Origin: IOR16 sp963521065
Lineage (GTDB): Bacteria; Bacillota; Clostridia; Peptostreptococcales; Anaerovoracaceae
Assembly: GCA_963521065.1 (NCBI GenBank)
Contig: CAUQTI010000014.1
Span: forward strand, 8,613-72,612
Reading direction: 5' to 3'
DNA length: 64,000 bases
Shown: piece after piece, positions 28,489-37,411 of the stretch
Position numbering within the stretch: position 1 is the first letter of the stretch
Layout of the letters: each line of letters opens with the position of its first letter
The notes under the pieces: model-generated
The model's database searches: none
The model's input: the letters and a program-made list of their open reading frames with translations, nothing else
Told to the model about the DNA's origin: nothing
Translations under genes and position numbers: made by a program

Positions 28489-29919
28489 TTATAAGCTCCT
28501 TATCTTGTTCACAATCTCCGTCATTTTCATACCGTTTGACCCTTTTACCAAAACTACGTCGCCCTGCTTTAAAAATTCTTGCAAACGGTTCATCAGTGTT
28601 TCTCTCTCTTCATAGTAGAAAACTTCTGTCTTTTTTGAAGCAGCCTTCGCGCCTTCTGCAATAAAGCCTGCATTTTTACCTACTGATATTACCACATCTA
28701 TTTCTCGTTGGGAAGCATATTCGCCGACCTGATAATGGTATTTTGCAGCAGCTTCCCCCATCTCTAAAATATCGGCAAGAATCGCGATTTTACGCGTTCC
28801 CGACACACTCACCAGCACATCGAGTGCCGCCTTCATCGAATCGGGACTAGCATTATACGTATCGTCTATCAGCTTTATACCATTCTTTTCCTCTATGTTC
28901 AACCTGCGGTTCGTTCCTTCCATCTCGGCCAGGCCTTTCGCTGCCTCTTTCAAAGAAACACCCAGTTCAGCTCCAACAGAAACTGCAAGCATTGCATTCC
29001 ATCCATTATGACTACCCAGAAGAGGCAGTGAAAAATCCTGACTTTGCATTTCATTGGTAATCGTAAAGCGAATCCCTTGCTCTCCTAAATCTTCTTGATT
29101 CTCAAGCCGAAAATCAGCAGACTTCTGCTCTCCTGCTGTTACAATCCGAAAATCTTCACAGTAAGGCTCTTGCTTTTCTTTCTTTTTATGCATACATTGA
29201 AGCAGTACTTCTCTTTTCAACAAGTCGTTGTCTTCATTTACAAAAAGTATATTTTGCTTTAAAAAGAAATCTGTAATTTCCATTTTTGCTTCTAGTATAT
29301 TTTCTCTCGTCTTTAAATATTCAATATGAGAGGTTCCTATATTTGTAATCACGGCCAAATCTGGTCTTACAATATCTGCCAGACGGTGGATTTCACCGAA
29401 TTCGCTCATCCCCATCTCAAAGATTCCCACTTCAATTCCATCGTTTAATTCAAAGATCGTAAGTGGAAGTCCAATATGGTTATTATAGTTTCCTGAATTT
29501 CTAAGCGTTTTATATTTTTGAGAAAGGACGGCATAAAGCATCTCTTTTGTCGTTGTCTTTCCAGTGCTTCCGGTAACGCCAATTTTTTTGATTGGAAATA
29601 AGGAGAGATACCATTCAGCCAAATCCTGCAGAGCTTTTGTGGTATCCTCAACCAAAAGAACCGTGACATCCGGCAAACTTTTTTTTATTTCGTCAGCAAT
29701 CTGTCTGCTGTGCAGAACAAGTACGCCACAGCCTTGTTCTGCAGCTTTCATTGCATAAATATGGCCGTCTTTTTCTTCTCCGACAATTGCAAAGAATGCA
29801 TCTTTTTGCAAAACCTTTCTTGAATCAATCGCAATGCCTTCAATCATAGTATCTGCGGTACCGCAAAACAATACACCTTTTGTTGCGTTTTGTATCTCTG
29901 AAACAGTAATTTTTTTCAT
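28489..29919 (-). CDS. murF: UDP-MurNAc-tripeptide--D-Ala-D-Ala ligase
   Basis: 476 residues with three Mur ligase domains. The P-loop GVTGSTGKTTTKEM is near residue 112, and the central region has MGMSEFGEI. It adds the D-Ala-D-Ala dipeptide, completing the UDP-pentapeptide. It lies 48 bp after murE and directly before mraY. Confidence 0.96.
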   Translation of the reverse strand: MKKITVSEIQNATKGVLFCGTADTMIEGIAIDSRKVLQKDAFFAIVGEEKDGHIYAMKAAEQGCGVLVLHSRQIADEIKKSLPDVTVLLVEDTTKALQDLAEWYLSLFPIKKIGVTGSTGKTTTKEMLYAVLSQKYKTLRNSGNYNNHIGLPLTIFELNDGIEVGIFEMGMSEFGEIHRLADIVRPDLAVITNIGTSHIEYLKTRENILEAKMEITDFFLKQNILFVNEDNDLLKREVLLQCMHKKKEKQEPYCEDFRIVTAGEQKSADFRLENQEDLGEQGIRFTITNEMQSQDFSLPLLGSHNGWNAMLAVSVGAELGVSLKEAAKGLAEMEGTNRRLNIEEKNGIKLIDDTYNASPDSMKAALDVLVSVSGTRKIAILADILEMGEAAAKYHYQVGEYASQREIDVVISVGKNAGFIAEGAKAASKKTEVFYYEERETLMNRLQEFLKQGDVVLVKGSNGMKMTEIVNKIRSL

Positions 29920-29967
29920 AAGGTACTTTTCCTCTCTTTCATCTGGAACTACGTTTATCGGATTTAT

Positions 29968-31434
29968 TTAAAGCTCTTGTATCATTCTTTGCGTAATTTC
30001 TTTATCATTAAAATAATTCTTCGCACTTCCGATAATCTGATAGCACTCGTGTCCCTTTCCTGCGATGATGATAACATCGTCCTTTTCGTAAAAAAGAACT
30101 GCCCTGCGGATTGCTTCCATGCGGTTGTCTATGACGATATAGCTGCATCCGGTTTTGAGCATCCCTTTCTCAATCTCTTCAGCAATACATCTTTGATCTT
30201 CTGTTCGCGGATTATCACTGGTGATAATGCAGTAATCGCTGAAAATACCTGCAATCTCTCCCATAATCGGACGCTTTCCCCGATCTCGGTCACCGCCGCA
30301 GCCAAATACACAAATCAATCTTCCCTTTGTGAAATTCTTTGCCGTTTTTAAAACCATGCGAAGTGCCTCTGGTGTATGCGCATAATCTACGATGGCTGTC
30401 ATCCCTTTTTGATTTGGAACAACTTCAAACCTTCCCGGCACACCTTGCAGATGATTCAATGCTGATTGTATGAAAGGAAATGCAATTCCACTCAGGCTCG
30501 CCAAGCCAGCTGCGCATAGAGTATTATACAAGGTAAATAAACCCGGTGTCTTTAGGAATAATTCACCAACTTCTTCCCTATTTTTAAAGAAACAAAGCCC
30601 GCACCCCTCTGCATCATTTTTTATTACCTTCCCATAAAAGTCTGCATTTTCATCTTGCAATGAATAGCTGTACGCTTTTTTCCCTTCCTGCTTCAGTTCT
30701 TCGTATAAGCGGCCTCCATAAGCGTCGTCTATATTGATAAGGCTTATGCTGTCACCTATGAAAAACAAAGTTTTTTTCGCTTGATAATACTCTTCTTCTG
30801 AGCTGTGAAAGTCCATATGATCCTGTGTTAAATTTGTAAAAGCAGTATAGGAAAAGTGAATATCATCCACTCGGTGAAGTGCCAAGCCGTGAGAAGACAC
30901 CTCCATCGTGCAGCATTTTATCCCTTTTTCCTTCATTTCAGAAAACATATGCTGCAAGTCGAAGGATTCCGGAGTCGTTCGTGCAGATTCATACTCTTTA
31001 TCTGCAAATCGATAGGCAACTGTTCCAATCACTCCGCAAGAGCAGCCTGCTTCTTCCAGTATTTCTTTTAACATATACGTTGTTGTCGTTTTTCCGTTTG
31101 TTCCAGTCACAGCAAAAACCGTCATCTCTTCGGATGGATCTCTGTAAAAGTTTTTCGCAATCTGCGAAAGTGCTTTTCGCGTGTCACTTGTTTCCAAAAC
31201 TGGTATCTTTTTTAGTTCCACAGCAAACTTATCTTGTGTAATTACTGCAGCCGCTCCATGAAATGCGGCTTCGACGGCATAAATATGACCGTCGGTCTGG
31301 TACCCTTTCATACAGACAAATAAATTGCCTTTTTTCACTTTGCGAGAATCAATGGCGATTCCCGTAATTTCTGTATCTTGCATATCCATCGGACATTTTA
31401 TCCCCGTTTCGTACAACAGGTCTAAAAGTTTCAT
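29968..31434 (-). CDS. murE: UDP-MurNAc-dipeptide--2,6-diaminopimelate ligase
   Basis: 488 residues. The ATP-binding P-loop is GTNGKTTTTY (about residue 115). The amino-acid-selecting motif is DNPR at 407-410, the signature of meso-diaminopimelate-adding MurE; lysine-adding enzymes have a different motif there. The organism's peptidoglycan is therefore predicted to be of the meso-DAP type. AAGGAG precedes the ATG, 19 bp after spoVD. Confidence 0.95.
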   Translation of the reverse strand: MKLLDLLYETGIKCPMDMQDTEITGIAIDSRKVKKGNLFVCMKGYQTDGHIYAVEAAFHGAAAVITQDKFAVELKKIPVLETSDTRKALSQIAKNFYRDPSEEMTVFAVTGTNGKTTTTYMLKEILEEAGCSCGVIGTVAYRFADKEYESARTTPESFDLQHMFSEMKEKGIKCCTMEVSSHGLALHRVDDIHFSYTAFTNLTQDHMDFHSSEEEYYQAKKTLFFIGDSISLINIDDAYGGRLYEELKQEGKKAYSYSLQDENADFYGKVIKNDAEGCGLCFFKNREEVGELFLKTPGLFTLYNTLCAAGLASLSGIAFPFIQSALNHLQGVPGRFEVVPNQKGMTAIVDYAHTPEALRMVLKTAKNFTKGRLICVFGCGGDRDRGKRPIMGEIAGIFSDYCIITSDNPRTEDQRCIAEEIEKGMLKTGCSYIVIDNRMEAIRRAVLFYEKDDVIIIAGKGHECYQIIGSAKNYFNDKEITQRMIQEL

Positions 31435-31453
31435 GCCATGCTCCTTACTTCAT

Positions 31454-33457
31454 TTATTGAGAATATAAATATACATTCGTGTTCAGCGGTACTTTCTCTC
31501 CCGCTTTTGGATACTGATCCACAATTGTAAAATCGTTGCTGTCGCCTTTTGCCGGCGAAACAGTGTATTGCAGTGATTTTCCGCCAAGAACACCGATTGC
31601 ATCACTGAAACTTGTTCCGCTTACATTCGGAACAATCGTCATTTGGCTGTCAATTTCTTTTTGCTCTTCTTCGCTGTACTGCGGAGTAATATTTAAATAA
31701 CGAAGTGTTTCTTCTAAAATCATCTTAACACCCGGAGCGGCAGTCTGACTTCCGAAATGAACACCCTGCGGTTCATCAACAACGAGTAGAATTGCCAGCT
31801 GCGGATCTTCCATCGGCGCCATACCTACAAAGGAGGAGCAGACTAAATTATCACTGTACGCTCCATTGATTACCTTGTTTGCAGTACCGGTTTTCCCTCC
31901 GATTCGATAGCCTGCTATTTTTGCAGTTCCGCCGCCACCAATGGATACAACCGACTCCATAATGGTACGCATTTCTTCCGCGGTCTGCTTTGAAATCACC
32001 TGACGCACAACCTTTGGTTCAATCTTCTGCACAACATTTCCGTCTGAATCACGCATTTCCTTCACCAAATGAGGTTCCATGAGTTTCCCGTCATTTCCGA
32101 TCGCCGAAATTGCCGTGATTAAGCTGATTGGTGTCACCGCGATTCCCTGCCCGTAAGACATCGTAGCAAGACCAACCGGTCCGGCAGTATCTTTTCTCTG
32201 TAAAATATTGTTCCCTTCTCCAGGATAATCAATGCCCGTCTTTTCTGTCAGTCCAAACAAATCCAAATATTCATAATAGCGTTCCAGTCCAACACGCTGA
32301 GCAAGCTGAATAAAAACTGGATTACAGGAGTTTTGTACTGCCTGCGCCAATGTTTCTTCTCCATGTGGATTGCCTTTTCTCCAACAGTGCAGCATCGTTC
32401 CTGCAACCTCATAATTGTATTTACAAACAAATTTATCAGTCGGGGAAGTTACACCTTCTTCCAGTGCGATTGAAGTTGTGATTAGCTTAAAGGTGGAACC
32501 TGGATCATAAGTATCACTAATCATTGGATTTCTCCACATCTGGTTCCAGTATAGCTGCTTTTCCTGATCGGAAAGACTCTCTACATAAGCAGCCTTCTGC
32601 GCATCAAGAGGAACTCTCGAATTATTCGGATCGTAATCAGGCGTCATTGCCATTGCTAAAATCTCTCCGGTTTTCGGATCCATAACAAGACACCATACCT
32701 GTGTAGCCTGTGTATCTGCCTGGACTTGATCCAATGCTTTCTCTACATAATGCTGTATTACTTCATCAATCGTCAGTACCACATTTAAGCCGTCTTCTGC
32801 TTGAAAGTATTTTTCCATTCCATAAGACAGCCCATCTCCCTTTAAGTCAGTATCCTTAATCCACCTCCCCGGCACGCCGCTCAAATATTTGTCATATTTC
32901 AGCTCTACTCCCGAAAGGCCTCTGTTATCATCCGTCGTACTCCCAAGAACATGCGAAGCAAAGGCGCCCAGAGGGTAATAGCGTTTTACATCCTCTGCAA
33001 TGGATATCCCTGAAAGCTTGGCATTTCGTATTTGATCCGCCTTGTCTTTTTCCACATATTTTGCAACCCGTACAAGAAGCTTACTCTTTGTAATCGTTTC
33101 TCTGACAGCCGCCTCCTCCATACCTAAAATTTCGGATAAAGCTTTTGCTGTTTTATCAATTTTTAATTCTTTCTCTTCTTTTGTCTTTGCGGATGCCGCA
33201 ACATCCTTCGGTCTTACCCATATGGTGTTGGTTACAGCACTAATCGCCAATTCTTTCCCGTTACGGTCTAAGATGACGCCCCTTTTAGCTGGAATGGGCA
33301 CATCATTTGTTTGCTGTTCCACTGCCATTTTTGCATATCGCTCACTTGCCACCACTTGAATCCATCCAACTCGAAATACAAGCAGGGTACAAACGATGCA
33401 GGTACAGGCAAAAATAAAAATCAGCCTTTTCCTGTTTTTATTATTGGTTACGATCAT
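31454..33457 (-). CDS. spoVD: SpoVD/FtsI-type class B transpeptidase with PASTA domain
   Basis: 667 residues. A membrane anchor (about 12-30) is followed by the PBP dimerisation domain and a transpeptidase domain with active-site S321TFK324, S377CN379 and K522TG524. One PASTA domain occupies about 606-667. A single C-terminal PASTA fits SpoVD (spore cortex), but this is the only class B PBP in the cluster and could also serve vegetative septation. A terminator-like hairpin lies upstream, so its expression may be separated from mraZ-rsmH-ftsL. Confidence 0.88.
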   Translation of the reverse strand: MIVTNNKNRKRLIFIFACTCIVCTLLVFRVGWIQVVASERYAKMAVEQQTNDVPIPAKRGVILDRNGKELAISAVTNTIWVRPKDVAASAKTKEEKELKIDKTAKALSEILGMEEAAVRETITKSKLLVRVAKYVEKDKADQIRNAKLSGISIAEDVKRYYPLGAFASHVLGSTTDDNRGLSGVELKYDKYLSGVPGRWIKDTDLKGDGLSYGMEKYFQAEDGLNVVLTIDEVIQHYVEKALDQVQADTQATQVWCLVMDPKTGEILAMAMTPDYDPNNSRVPLDAQKAAYVESLSDQEKQLYWNQMWRNPMISDTYDPGSTFKLITTSIALEEGVTSPTDKFVCKYNYEVAGTMLHCWRKGNPHGEETLAQAVQNSCNPVFIQLAQRVGLERYYEYLDLFGLTEKTGIDYPGEGNNILQRKDTAGPVGLATMSYGQGIAVTPISLITAISAIGNDGKLMEPHLVKEMRDSDGNVVQKIEPKVVRQVISKQTAEEMRTIMESVVSIGGGGTAKIAGYRIGGKTGTANKVINGAYSDNLVCSSFVGMAPMEDPQLAILLVVDEPQGVHFGSQTAAPGVKMILEETLRYLNITPQYSEEEQKEIDSQMTIVPNVSGTSFSDAIGVLGGKSLQYTVSPAKGDSNDFTIVDQYPKAGEKVPLNTNVYLYSQ

Positions 33458-33540
33458 TTTTCATCCTCCAAAGGCATAAAGGTCTCCTCTCATCTTCTCT
33501 GTCACAAAACACTGTCACAGGAAACAATACTCCCTGCTAG

Positions 33541-33584
33541 ATAAAAAACCGGAATTCCCTTATGATATGAAATTATCCGGTTTT
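33541..33584 (-). terminator. hairpin between ftsL and spoVD
   Basis: On the minus strand AAAACCGGA pairs with TCCGGTTTT (33576-33584 and 33545-33553) around a 22-nt loop, then T-rich sequence. It sits in the unusually long 186-bp gap between ftsL and spoVD. Confidence 0.6.
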
Positions 33585-33643
33585 GATCTTCTTTATGAAA
33601 TTATTTTCATGGCTCCACCTTACTCTATTATACAAAACACCTT

Positions 33644-34087
33644 TTAATTGTATGCCTCTTGCTTTAATGCTAATGCAAAATCCTTGATTGGCACTTCTTC
33701 TTTATCAATGTAGACATACTGGTTTAAGGCCGGATATACCATTCCTAACTGCACTTTTGCCTTTTCCTCTATTATTTGAATATGAGACTGGCTTTTTATT
33801 TTTACGTTCAAGTTCTCAATTTCACCTTCAATGACGGCAGATTCCTTGACAAGCTTATTAATATTATATTTAATCTTTGCAGAATACGCCGTACTTGCAA
33901 TCAACCCCACCGACAGCACGGCAACGACTACCGCTAAAATCATAATTTGACATTTCTCGCGCAGTGTAATAGACGGCGACGTGCTTGTTTTTTCGACCTT
34001 TGTATTTTTTTTCTTCGTAGGTCTCATATCCAAGCCATATTTGTGATAGTTCTCTTGATGTTCATACCATTTTTCTGCTGCTATCAT
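33644..34087 (-). CDS. ftsL: FtsL-like septum protein
   Basis: 147 residues from the ATG at 34087, which has GGGAGAG 5 nt upstream; an ATG at 34108 would overlap rsmH by 20 bp. A basic cytoplasmic tail (to about 45) leads into a transmembrane helix (about 46-67) and an outside coiled coil (about 70-110). This is the FtsL/DivIC topology. Sequence conservation in this family is low, so the call rests on topology and the rsmH-ftsL-pbp position. Confidence 0.8.
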   Translation of the reverse strand: MIAAEKWYEHQENYHKYGLDMRPTKKKNTKVEKTSTSPSITLREKCQIMILAVVVAVLSVGLIASTAYSAKIKYNINKLVKESAVIEGEIENLNVKIKSQSHIQIIEEKAKVQLGMVYPALNQYVYIDKEEVPIKDFALALKQEAYN

Positions 34088-34088
34088 A

Positions 34089-35030
34089 TCATCTCTCCCA
34101 CTTTTCAATTACTCTTAGCTTTGCACTTCTAGCTCTAGGGTTTAAGATCAATTCTTGTTCTGATGGAAGAATCGGTTTGCCGAATACTTTCTTCACATCT
34201 GTTTTTTTCCCGCACGCACAGATCGGAAATTCTTTCGGACACATGCAGGGGTTCAGTCTTTGATGAAATCTTTCTTTCACAATACGATCTTCTAACGAAT
34301 GAAACGTTATGATACACAAGCGTCCACCATCAGCAAGAACATCCAAGAAAGCATCCACTGCTTTTTCCAACTGCCCAAGCTCGTCGTTTACTTCAATACG
34401 AATTGCCTGAAAGGTTCTTTTTGCCGGATGAGGGCCGTCTCTCCTTGCCGAAGCCGGAATTGCCGCCTTAATAATTTCTACAAGCTCCCCTGTTGTGGTA
34501 ATCGGTGATTTCTTTCTGTATTTCACAATAAATTGACTGATTCTTGAAGCCCATCGTTCTTCTCCATATTTGCGAATCATTTTCGTCAATTCTTCTTCCG
34601 TATAGGTATTGACCACAGTCTCTGCTGTCAAGGAATCCTCTGCATTCATCCGCATGTCTAACGGTGCATCTTTCATATAAGAAAAACCCCGTTCTTCATT
34701 ATCCAGCTGAAACGAAGAGACTCCCAAGTCAAGAAGAGCACCATCAATCGAAGAAATCTGCTGCTTTTTTAATACATCTTTAATATCAGAATAATTGCTT
34801 TGTACAAATATTTTTTGGCAGTCATATTTCTCTAAATTTGAAGAAGCAGCACGCAGGGCATCCTGATCGCGATCAATGCCAATTAGAGTCCCTTTTGAAT
34901 TTAGTTTTTCACAAATCCCGCCTGCATGTCCGCCGCCCCCGAGTGTTCCATCTACATAAACGCCTTCCGGTCTTATGTTCAGGTTTTTTATTGACTCAGA
35001 AAACAAAACCGATACATGTTTAAATTCCAT
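34089..35030 (-). CDS. rsmH: 16S rRNA (cytosine-1402-N4)-methyltransferase
   Basis: 313 residues. The SAM-binding motif is VDGTLGGGGHAGGI (about 26-39), followed by LDLGVSSFQLD and, near residue 205, RRDGPHPAKRTFQAIRIEVN. It methylates C1402 in the ribosomal P site. Second gene of the dcw cluster, 9 bp after mraZ, with a GGAGGGG ribosome-binding site. Confidence 0.97.
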   Translation of the reverse strand: MEFKHVSVLFSESIKNLNIRPEGVYVDGTLGGGGHAGGICEKLNSKGTLIGIDRDQDALRAASSNLEKYDCQKIFVQSNYSDIKDVLKKQQISSIDGALLDLGVSSFQLDNEERGFSYMKDAPLDMRMNAEDSLTAETVVNTYTEEELTKMIRKYGEERWASRISQFIVKYRKKSPITTTGELVEIIKAAIPASARRDGPHPAKRTFQAIRIEVNDELGQLEKAVDAFLDVLADGGRLCIITFHSLEDRIVKERFHQRLNPCMCPKEFPICACGKKTDVKKVFGKPILPSEQELILNPRARSAKLRVIEKWER

Positions 35031-35039
35031 TCACCCCTC

Positions 35040-35471
35040 CTATATCCCATAAATCTCCATTTGCTCCGCGAATTCACCGGCATCCAATTTTTCTCCATTC
35101 TCCGCATTTTCATAAGCTTCTTTGCTCCAAATTTCTATCTTGCTCAATACACCAATGGTTACCAAGTCTTTTTCAATCTTTGCATAATTTCTCAAGCTCT
35201 GCGGAATCGTGAGCCTCCCCTGCTTGTCCATTTCCCCTTCTACTGCACTTGCATAAAAATAACGAACAAACGCTCTGGCTTTTGGATCCGATATCGGAAG
35301 CTTATCCAATTTCTCGTGAAACTTCGCCCACTCGCTCATTGGATAAATATAAAGGCAATTGTCCAGTCCCTTCGTCAAAACGCACTTATATTCCAGCTCT
35401 TCGCGAAACTTCGCAGGCACAATAATTCGGCCTTTGCTGTCTATAGAGTTTTGATATTCGCCCATCAACAT
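35040..35471 (-). CDS. mraZ: transcriptional regulator MraZ
   Basis: 143 residues forming two SpoVT/AbrB-like repeats: MGEYQNSIDSKGRIIVPAKF at the N terminus and DKQGRLTIPQSL in the middle. MraZ forms ring-shaped oligomers and binds TGGRN-type repeats upstream of its own operon. Four such boxes lie just upstream (35482-35528). The ATG at 35471 gives the usual M-x-M-GEY start. First gene of the cluster. Confidence 0.95.
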   Translation of the reverse strand: MLMGEYQNSIDSKGRIIVPAKFREELEYKCVLTKGLDNCLYIYPMSEWAKFHEKLDKLPISDPKARAFVRYFYASAVEGEMDKQGRLTIPQSLRNYAKIEKDLVTIGVLSKIEIWSKEAYENAENGEKLDAGEFAEQMEIYGI

Positions 35472-35481
35472 GACACAATTA

Positions 35482-35528
35482 CCCCACTATATTTTTTAAC
35501 TACTTCCACTATACTCCACTTCACTCCA
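35482..35528 (-). promoter_or_regulatory. probable MraZ operator (TGGRR boxes)
   Basis: On the minus strand, boxes TGGAG (35524-35528), TGGAG (35514-35518) and TGGAA (35504-35508) are spaced exactly 10 bp apart, each separated by 5 bp. A fourth box, TGGGG (35482-35486), lies 22 bp from the third and is close to the mraZ start. This matches the known MraZ target arrangement of 5-bp repeats with 5-bp spacers and implies autoregulation of the cluster. Confidence 0.8.
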
Positions 35529-35904
35529 CTTCGCAACCACAGGAAACCAAAAACTGTTCCAAAATGATTAATTTTATCTTCAATTTTTTTCTTTATAAAT
35601 TATTAACAGTTTATTAACACAAGATATTGTGCTTGAATCTGTTTAATCTCCAAAATATCGTTTTTAAATCGGTGGAGGATTTTTTCCCCTCTCCTTTTTT
35701 TCTCTTCTTTCTTTTTACGCAAAAAGTATATAAATTTTTAAACAAATACATGCTTTCCTATGTGACAAGATTTTTGTTTTTCCATATACTATATCAACAG
35801 CAAAGGATTCACTTCATAGTACTCTTCTCTCTTTTCATACATATTGAGAACTAATTACATTCAATATGTACTTTTAATTCTAATATAAAAGAGAGGTATA
35901 AATC
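35529..35904. promoter_or_regulatory. divergent intergenic region mraZ / coat-like gene
   Basis: About 375 bp, very AT-rich, carrying promoters for both directions. On the minus strand TTGTGT and TTATAA about 18 bp apart, near 35597-35626, may serve mraZ. On the plus strand CATACATAT at about 35836 resembles a sporulation sigma-E/K -10 element before the Cys-rich gene. No convincing gene lies inside. Confidence 0.4.
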
Positions 35905-37209
35905 ATGCCAAGAAATAGAAGTAATTCTTGTCTTCCACGCTGCGGAAGCCGTTGTTTAGGCAGTGTCTGCGGCACTAACATCGATACGGAAGGCATTGAT
36001 TTTACGAATGAAAGATCAAATTTAGTATACATGGATAAGGTATTTTGCTTTACGGACGCAACCAGCTGTCCGCTGATGTTTAACTTGAATACGGGGGGAG
36101 CAAATCGAAACCGTTTCGTTACAGAGCTGACATTAGAACCGCAGAATTGCTGCTGTATGCCGTGTAATCTAGAAGAAAATGCAGTATTTAACATTGAAAA
36201 ATCCTTTGTTGTTGTCGAGTACTTCAACACTAGACCGCCAGGAAACGTTTCTGCAAACCAGGTTTCTCTCGATGGATACCCAGTTGATGCGGTATCTTAT
36301 TCGAACGGTCAGTACCTTGCTAAAACAGCCGGCATCGTTTCGATGCTCCAAAGAGAGCGCTGCATGGATGCAGGTCTTCCGACAAAGACCTTCTTTTTAA
36401 TCAATAATGTGGGCCCTTGGGACATTCGAGCAAAATATGTATTAGAAGGTACTGTAAATTCTGGTGGAAGAACTTCCTGCTTCCGCTGTGAGATTTCAAA
36501 TGCGAACGGTACGGCAAATACCCAGCTCCCGCCGTCCTGCGGATCGAGCTTTGCAATTCCGGACCTCAGTTTGCCTTGTAGTATCAACGGCATAGCTCCG
36601 GATATTCGATTCCAATTCGATGCAGGAGTCGAGCTGGTAAATCCTACCTTAACACTGAGCCGCGGCGGAAGACGCCCGAAGCCGGGCTGCTGCTGTGACG
36701 AATGTGAGCCAGAATGTGACAGAATCGTAGATTCCTTACGCCACAATTGCGGAAATAACAACAATAACAACAATAACAATAATAACAGTCCGACATTAAC
36801 GCTCACTTCAAAAGTAGCAATTGAACCAACCGTGCATATCGAGGTCGTACGCCAGACGTTATTCTGCACCAACGCATGCGAAGCTTTAATCCCTTGTGAT
36901 GGCTCCGTAAGCGCAGCAGAAGACGAAGAGTGCGTAAGCCCGTTCCAGTCCGATTGTTCCTGCGGTAATTCTTCTAACGTTGCAGGCATACAAAGCTGTG
37001 ATTGCGATGACGACGATGAATTATTCCCAATATCTACCACCTGCGGCACAGGCTGTGGCTGTGGTCAGTGGAACAACAGCTGCGGATGCAGCGCTGGACG
37101 AAATACCGGTTGTGGCTGTGGAAACAGAGTTGGAAGCCAGCAGGCTACCTCTTGTTCCACTCCGAGAAGAGCAGGCAGTTTTAACGGCTATAATGGCTGT
37201 AGCTGGTAG
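35905..37209 (+). CDS. Cys/Asn-rich probable spore-surface protein
   Basis: 434 residues, GAGAGG ribosome-binding site. There is no signal peptide. The first ~95 residues and the region 110-230 look like folded beta-rich domains (segments KVFCFTDATSCPLMFNLNTG and FFLINNVGPWDIRAKYVLEG). A Cys cluster (CCCDECEPEC, about 265-275) precedes a run of 11 asparagines at 284-294, and the last ~100 residues are very rich in Cys and Gly (GCGCG repeats). The composition suggests a disulfide-linked spore coat or exosporium protein. The family is not recognised. Confidence 0.6.
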   Translation: MPRNRSNSCLPRCGSRCLGSVCGTNIDTEGIDFTNERSNLVYMDKVFCFTDATSCPLMFNLNTGGANRNRFVTELTLEPQNCCCMPCNLEENAVFNIEKSFVVVEYFNTRPPGNVSANQVSLDGYPVDAVSYSNGQYLAKTAGIVSMLQRERCMDAGLPTKTFFLINNVGPWDIRAKYVLEGTVNSGGRTSCFRCEISNANGTANTQLPPSCGSSFAIPDLSLPCSINGIAPDIRFQFDAGVELVNPTLTLSRGGRRPKPGCCCDECEPECDRIVDSLRHNCGNNNNNNNNNNNSPTLTLTSKVAIEPTVHIEVVRQTLFCTNACEALIPCDGSVSAAEDEECVSPFQSDCSCGNSSNVAGIQSCDCDDDDELFPISTTCGTGCGCGQWNNSCGCSAGRNTGCGCGNRVGSQQATSCSTPRRAGSFNGYNGCSW

Positions 37210-37258
37210 TCTCTCTCTTCTTCTCTGAACCTAATTCAGAAAAGATGTTTCTTACCTG

Positions 37259-37288
37259 CAGAACCAGCACCCTACGGTGCTGGTTCTG
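37259..37288 (+). terminator. long perfect hairpin after the Cys-rich gene
   Basis: Arms CAGAACCAGCACC and GGTGCTGGTTCTG (37259-37271 and 37276-37288) form a 13-bp perfect stem with a 4-nt loop. No T tract follows, so it may be an RNA-stabilising structure in front of the true terminator. Confidence 0.5.
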
Positions 37289-37296
37289 TCCATAGT

Positions 37297-37350
37297 AAAA
37301 CCCCTTGCGAAACCGCATTCTTCATGCTGTCTGCAAGGGGTTTTGTTTTT
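37297..37350 (+). terminator. Rho-independent terminator
   Basis: AAAACCCCTTGC (37297-37308) pairs with GCAAGGGGTTTT (37333-37344), followed by GTTTTT. It ends plus-strand transcription of the Cys-rich gene. Confidence 0.78.
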
Positions 37351-37411
37351 CTCCTCTATATAAAATCTTACTATTATTTCCGTTTCTAAGAGCCGTGACC
37401 TACTCGACTTC

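Noticed and set aside
35627..35854. A 75-codon plus-strand frame between mraZ and the Cys-rich gene
   Set aside because: It is Phe/Leu-rich as expected for random AT-rich sequence, has no ribosome-binding site and occupies a promoter region.
36309..37049. A 246-codon open frame on the minus strand inside the Cys/Asn-rich gene
   Set aside because: It is antisense to a gene with a clear ribosome-binding site and start. It has no ribosome-binding site of its own and contains a leucine run that is simply the complement of the Asn codons.
37259..37350. Two adjacent hairpins considered as a small RNA or insertion-sequence end
   Set aside because: No transposase, target duplication or promoter is present; the position after a stop codon fits transcription termination.
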